NCBI GenBank assembly: GCA_025403435.1
Contig: CM046345.1
Location: forward strand, 12,156,235-12,220,234
Direction of reading: 5' to 3'
Source: Artocarpus heterophyllus
Taxonomy: Eukaryota > Streptophyta > Magnoliopsida > Rosales > Moraceae
Length of the DNA stretch: 64,000 nucleotides
Positions 59,158-64,000 of the stretch are shown one piece after another (position 1 is the stretch's first letter; every line of letters begins with the position of its first letter). A program made the translations under genes and the position numbers. The notes beneath the pieces are model-generated. The model was not told where the DNA came from. It saw only the letters and a list, made by a program, of their open reading frames with translations, and made no database searches.

Positions 59158-62100
59158 GCAAATTCTTCAGTGTTGGCGATAACATCAAGGGACTAAATTT
59201 ATTACAATTCAGCCATGACCAGCTGTATGCAGGCCTCATTTGTCATGTGTGATAGAGATTTCCTACCACGTTCTTGGAAACTACAAAACCACTGAATATT
59301 GCATAATACAAAGAAAATTCTTTTGGGCGAAATTAAAAAAGGAGAGCCTTGTGTAAAGTTTTAAGAATTAGTGTGCACTTTATTACATAATAAACTCCAA
59401 AACCAACAAAAAAAAAATAAAAATAAAAAGTTGGGGTGTGGTGGTCAGGATGTTTTTATTAAGTCTTTTTTTATTTTTCTATTTAGAGTTTGAAACTTCA
59501 TAGCCTAGTTAAACCCATTTGGCACTGGGACTTAATCGGGAGGATGATATTGAGCCAAAAGCATGGGAAGAATAGTTTACACCTTGATCTACTCCTCGAT
59601 GGTCCCAAAGATTATCAATGTGTCGAAGGAAATAGAGGTATGAGACGCATGAATTTTTAGATCATACCCCTATATCAGTATTTTGGAGTTAGGATTGTAT
59701 TTCAGAGAGAGCCATGAAGTAGGAACTTGAAGATATTTATTAGAAACTATCAATATATCAACTCTTAATACTATAGAAGAAGAGATGGAAATACATGCAA
59801 AAATGGAAAGGTAGAGTTTTCTTAATAGCTTATTTTTCTTGATTTATTTTTCTTTTATGAGTAATTAATAAAAAAAAGGGAAAAAATAGAACACTCAAAA
59901 CATGATTTTGATGTGACAAATTTGACAATAATTGTTTTGGAGGCATATATATTAGAGAAGATGGTATTTTAAAAGATTGTAGAGAAAAAGATGCTTAGTG
60001 GAGACAAATTCAAGAAAAAAAAAAAGAAGGAAACTAAGAAAAAAGTATTTATAAAGGCCATTTTAATAAAAAAAATTTATTTTAAAAAACTTAAATAGAA
60101 ATATATTTGAGAAACATTATTTCAATAATGGATAATTAACAATTAATAAAGCACATACAAAAATAGAAGACATCTAAAAAATGTAATAAGTATAAATACA
60201 TGCCAAATACATCTTATTTAAATTTTAAACTAATTTTACTTTAAACTTTTAGTTTGAACTACGTTTTGTTTTCTAACGACCAAGTGAAAGAATTAATGAT
60301 GGGTTAAGCTTAGTCATTTTGATAAATACATGCCAAAAACAGCTGATGTAGTTAAATTATCTGCGTGTCAGACACGCAAATATGCCTCCAAAGAAGGCCC
60401 CACAGTACGTAGTAAAGGTTACAAATGTCTTGATTGCTTCTCTCGCTTTGTTTTGGGGGAATGTTCTGATCGGTTGATGCCATAGGGCAAAACAATCATT
60501 TTGTACGTATTCGTAAATCTGCACTTATACATTTGTTAAGAATTAGAATTTTAACAGAAAATTGACAAAATAATGTTAGGATTAGAGGAATTGATAAAAA
60601 TAACCACTTTGAAATTTTAAAAATTATAGATATCAGTGGAAAAATGATATAACAAAAATATATTTAATATAAAAAATACTAACATAAATGTTTCAAAGAG
60701 AGGAAAAAAACTCAAATGGTTTAATAAAATTCCTTTTATACTTTTGAAATTTTCACTGATATTTATTTTTAAAATTGCAAAATACTTTTTTGGATGGAAA
60801 AAAATTAATAAAATTTTAAAGAAAATATCGGTATACATGATGAAAAAGAAGAGGATCTAAATGGTATTATGATTCTAATTGATTTTTTTATTTTTAATCT
60901 TCAATAAAGACTATTTTTATTATCGTTATAATTTTTTTTGTTATTTTTATAATATATTACCAAAATACCCTAACTTTAAAATTATCTATTAATTTTTTAA
61001 AAAAATTTTAACATAAAGACTATTTTTGTTAACAACTTATGTTTCATGGAGAATAGATATTACGTTTTAAAATTTGGGGGGACAAAGTGCTACAATGGCT
61101 ATAATTTATGGGGAATTTTTGTAATTAATCCTTGTTTTTAACATTTAAATTCAATATACCATTCAAACAAAGACATTGATAATACCTTTAAATATTCTTG
61201 TCTTCTTCTTAAGACGATTAATTTTTTTGGAGAGTTTGTTATCATATTTCTTTGATTATTGTAATTTTAGTTTTTATATTAATAATATTGCGTAGGAGTT
61301 TTAGTATATTTACAATGTGTTTTTTTTGGAAAGGATATACAATGTGCCTTTTTATACTAGTTGTTTTCTCTCTTCATTAAAAAGAAAAGGTTTATCCAAT
61401 GTTGGTACTGTTTACAATATATGTGGTTGATGGACCATGCGGTGAGAATATTCAGGCTTTTAATTTCGTTTTCATTTTATTGCTATTTAGGCTTTTAATT
61501 TGGATGAGTGAAAAAATATGCTCCTTAAGTCATCACCCGTACTACATGTTCCTTTTTGATTCACATTCTAATTCATCGAGTTCTCTTTCAGCCAAAAAAA
61601 TAAAAAAAAATAAAAAAATCAAGTTTATAATAAATTCAAAACGGCAAAGCATCGATAGAAAATGTGAAAGCACTGGTCTTTCCGTGGAATGCTTGTAAGC
61701 AAGAAGACCCTTTATCACCAATGTCATGCGTCGACACCAAGGACAAATTCATTATGTACAAACCAAACAGGGAAAACGTGAGACACACATTTGCTTTGAA
61801 AAAAAAGAAAATAATAAATTATTCTCTACTTGAATTGAGAGACATGACGTGTCCCCGTATAACTATCTTATATTTATTTTTCTAATACATTTACAAGGGT
61901 AATTGCAAAAGGAATTTTAGAGTGTATTTGGTTGAAGTATTTTTTGGACTTAATGGGCTCAAATTTAGATTAGAGTATTAAAATTTTTTTGAATATGTGT
62001 TCGTTTTTCCCCAAAATTCAAATCAAATGAGTATAAAAAATTCAAGTTTTCAGAGTTCTGACCCCTCTAAACTCTTGATACTCGGATATCTTTGTTACAG

Positions 62101-64000
62101 TAAAAGCTGAAATTCGCTCTCTTATATTTGAGCAAAAAAAATCATAACTTTTTTATATGATATCCAATTGAGATGATTCTTTTTTCGTTGTATTCTTGGT
62201 GAAGAGAGGAATAAATTAAAGATCTATATTGGATTTTTTTAGGATAACATTAAAGATTTTATTAAATTTGTTAATACATCAAAAAACTTTTTTCATTACC
62301 TCTCCAAACACAAATTCCAATTTTATTCTATATTCAAGTTAAAACTTAATTGCACATCCAAGTGTCAATTCGGATAACAATTCAAATTACTAATTTAAAT
62401 CATAATTCAAATCACTAATTCGAATTCATTTATCAAACAGATCTTTAATCACCTCAACCCATTTGATATTGTTTTGTGAGTTTTTAGAAATGTTTTGCAC
62501 TCTTTTTAAGGCATAAATTTCAAAAATACTCTTAGCAGAATTCTCAAAAAATTTTCATTATTTTAAACAAATTTATTTTAACCTATTTTGAAAACACTAC
62601 CAGACGAAATGCATAATTATTTCTCACAAATATTACAGACAAAAGCACGTCCAGTCAACCGACAATCAAATTCAACTGAGAAAGATCTTGTGGCGGTAGT
62701 TCATAATGCACTAATTGATGTTCTAAAAATTTTGGGTAATTAGGCGGGTAGTTGGAAATGTGTCTAATCAGAATAAATAATGTAGAACACAACGTGGAGA
62801 AGATAGTTTCCGGCACCATGCCTTCGTCGCTCAAGACATCTATTGAGAATTAAGAAAATTTGGTTTCCTAGAATTATAATCTCACTAGGTCTGTTCAAAC
62901 ACTCAAGGAGGGTAGAACAACGTCTTCAAGTCCATTAGCACTCCAATGCATACATATATAAAGTATCAATGAATGCAATTTGAAGGTTAATTTTACTGGT
63001 CCTTCAAAAATAGTTACTATTTATCAACTAGATAATATGTGGAGCAATGAATAGGCAATCTTGTTTGGATTTAGTAGACGAGCATTCTTATTAAATAAGA
63101 TCAAAATCTTGAAACAAATAACGCATCAAAAATCAATAATTGCACACTTGTTCAGAAAGAGGCAGAAAGTTCTATGAAAAAAAAAAAAGTGGATGGATCT
63201 TGCTATTTTGAGGAAAAATAAAACAATAATCCGAATAAGAAAAGGTCATCCCATGACCTTAGAACTCATAGTGAGAAAGGTTTTAAAATGACAAAATCTT
63301 AAGATTGTCTTTTAAGTTGCTTAATTTTTTTTTTTTTTTGTTTGCTTTTGATTTGGGTTTCCTTCATCAGGCTTTTTATGTTCTAGTTTGTAAGAATTTT
63401 TTTTTCTAATAAAGGTTTTTGCTTATTAAAAAAAATATTATAACAATAAAATGAAAAAGTCATCAAATCTAAAGTTATGAAATATATAATTCTAATATAA
63501 TCTGGTAGCTGGTTCATAACTATATCTTACAGATAATCCATTTTGCATCTTGAATTTACCATACATTATGCAAAATGCCAAAGTGAAATGTTCAAGGGAC
63601 AACTTACAACTAAAAATAAGTTCAGGGGCAACAGTATAATTTAACTTTATTATGCAACACCACCATACTGTTTTATGGTAAAGTGAATTTACAGTGATAA
63701 CCGATTGTGAGAAATAAATAGATCAGATATCGCCCATACACACGTCCCTATTTTTGCCAGCAATAATAAAGGATAATTTATTCCGACACCAAAAGTCTTT
63801 AAGTCCTTGCAGCCCCACAAAGAAAAGCTATTGATCATTTATCTAACCATGATGGCAATAACTGGGGCCTCATAATAATACTTGTGATTTTTTTTCTGTC
63901 ACATCGATTTTGTGCACATAATTATAACCGACTTATTATGAACATAAAACAAAAAAAATAAAGGAAAATAAAGTAAAATAAAATCAAGTATCATAAACTG
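59158..64000. other. AT-rich intergenic DNA
   Basis: No gene I can support. The short ORFs around 60617-61885 are AT-rich and resemble nothing. About 61917-62450 may be a MITE: it is bounded by GTGTATTTGGTTGAAG and TTTATCAAACAGATC and is rich in AATTCAAAT words. About 63320-63437 resembles a plant L1 LINE 3' end. Confidence 0.45.
63320..63437 (+). mobile_element. Possible LINE (L1) 3' end
   Basis: CCTTCATCAGGCTTTTTATG, then TAATAAAGGTTTTTGCTTATT followed by an A-run, is the style of plant L1 3' ends. No reverse transcriptase is present, so it would be a 5'-truncated copy. Confidence 0.35.

Noticed and set aside
61399..61885. Overlapping open frames of 99 and 73 codons
   Set aside because: AT-rich, low-complexity translations with no known motif.

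Overview
This is a 64 kb stretch of AT-rich plant nuclear DNA, most likely from a eudicot. The evidence is one split host gene with 20 small exons and GT-AG introns, plant-type Ty1/copia and Ty3/gypsy LTR retrotransposons with initiator-Met-tRNA primer sites (TGGTATCAGAGCC), tRNA-derived SINEs, MITE-like inverted repeats and many microsatellites. No species can be named from the sequence alone. There is no CRISPR array, operon, rRNA or functional tRNA gene. 

Layout. 1-7414: a decayed copia element (Copia-1, + strand). Its 5' LTR lies off the left edge; leader, broken gag-pol and a 1,969-bp 3' LTR are present. It sits inside an older LTR whose right end is 7415-7686, followed after 5 bp by a complete LTR at 7692-9483. 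11029-19775 (minus): the only convincing host gene, rebuilt here as 20 exons and 711 codons. It encodes a membrane-anchored J-domain/thioredoxin-fold protein of the DNAJC16-like kind, with degenerate HPD and CxxC motifs. 21386-38017: a three-level nest. An outer LTR-like repeat (21386-22330 plus 37274-38017) is split by Copia-2 (minus, 22331-37273, target duplication ATGTG at both ends). Copia-2 is in turn split by a chromodomain gypsy element, Gypsy-2 (minus, 25903-about 34304), whose 5' LTR and the adjoining Copia-2 gag/integrase region have been deleted. 38018-50084: gene-poor AT-rich DNA with short MITE-like repeats, two SINE-like sequences and one long inverted-repeat element. 50090-59152: a complete young gypsy/chromovirus element, Gypsy-3 (+, target duplication TGGGC, 2.1-2.2 kb LTRs about 1% different), with pol interrupted between RNase H and integrase. 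59158-64000: AT-rich DNA with no gene I can support. 

The most unusual signal is a nearly palindromic 12-mer, TCGGCAGGCCGA, with many one- or two-base variants. It occurs in loose clusters of 2 to about 10 copies in the LTRs or leaders of every large retroelement here, copia and gypsy alike, but I do not see it in the host gene or the MITE-rich DNA. Its copy number differs between the two LTRs of the youngest element. A second shared module of about 85 bp, ending in a conserved GAAACCCAGCTGGGCCACTA stretch, occurs in otherwise dissimilar gypsy-type LTRs. 

All coordinates and identities were read by eye; divergence figures are hand counts.
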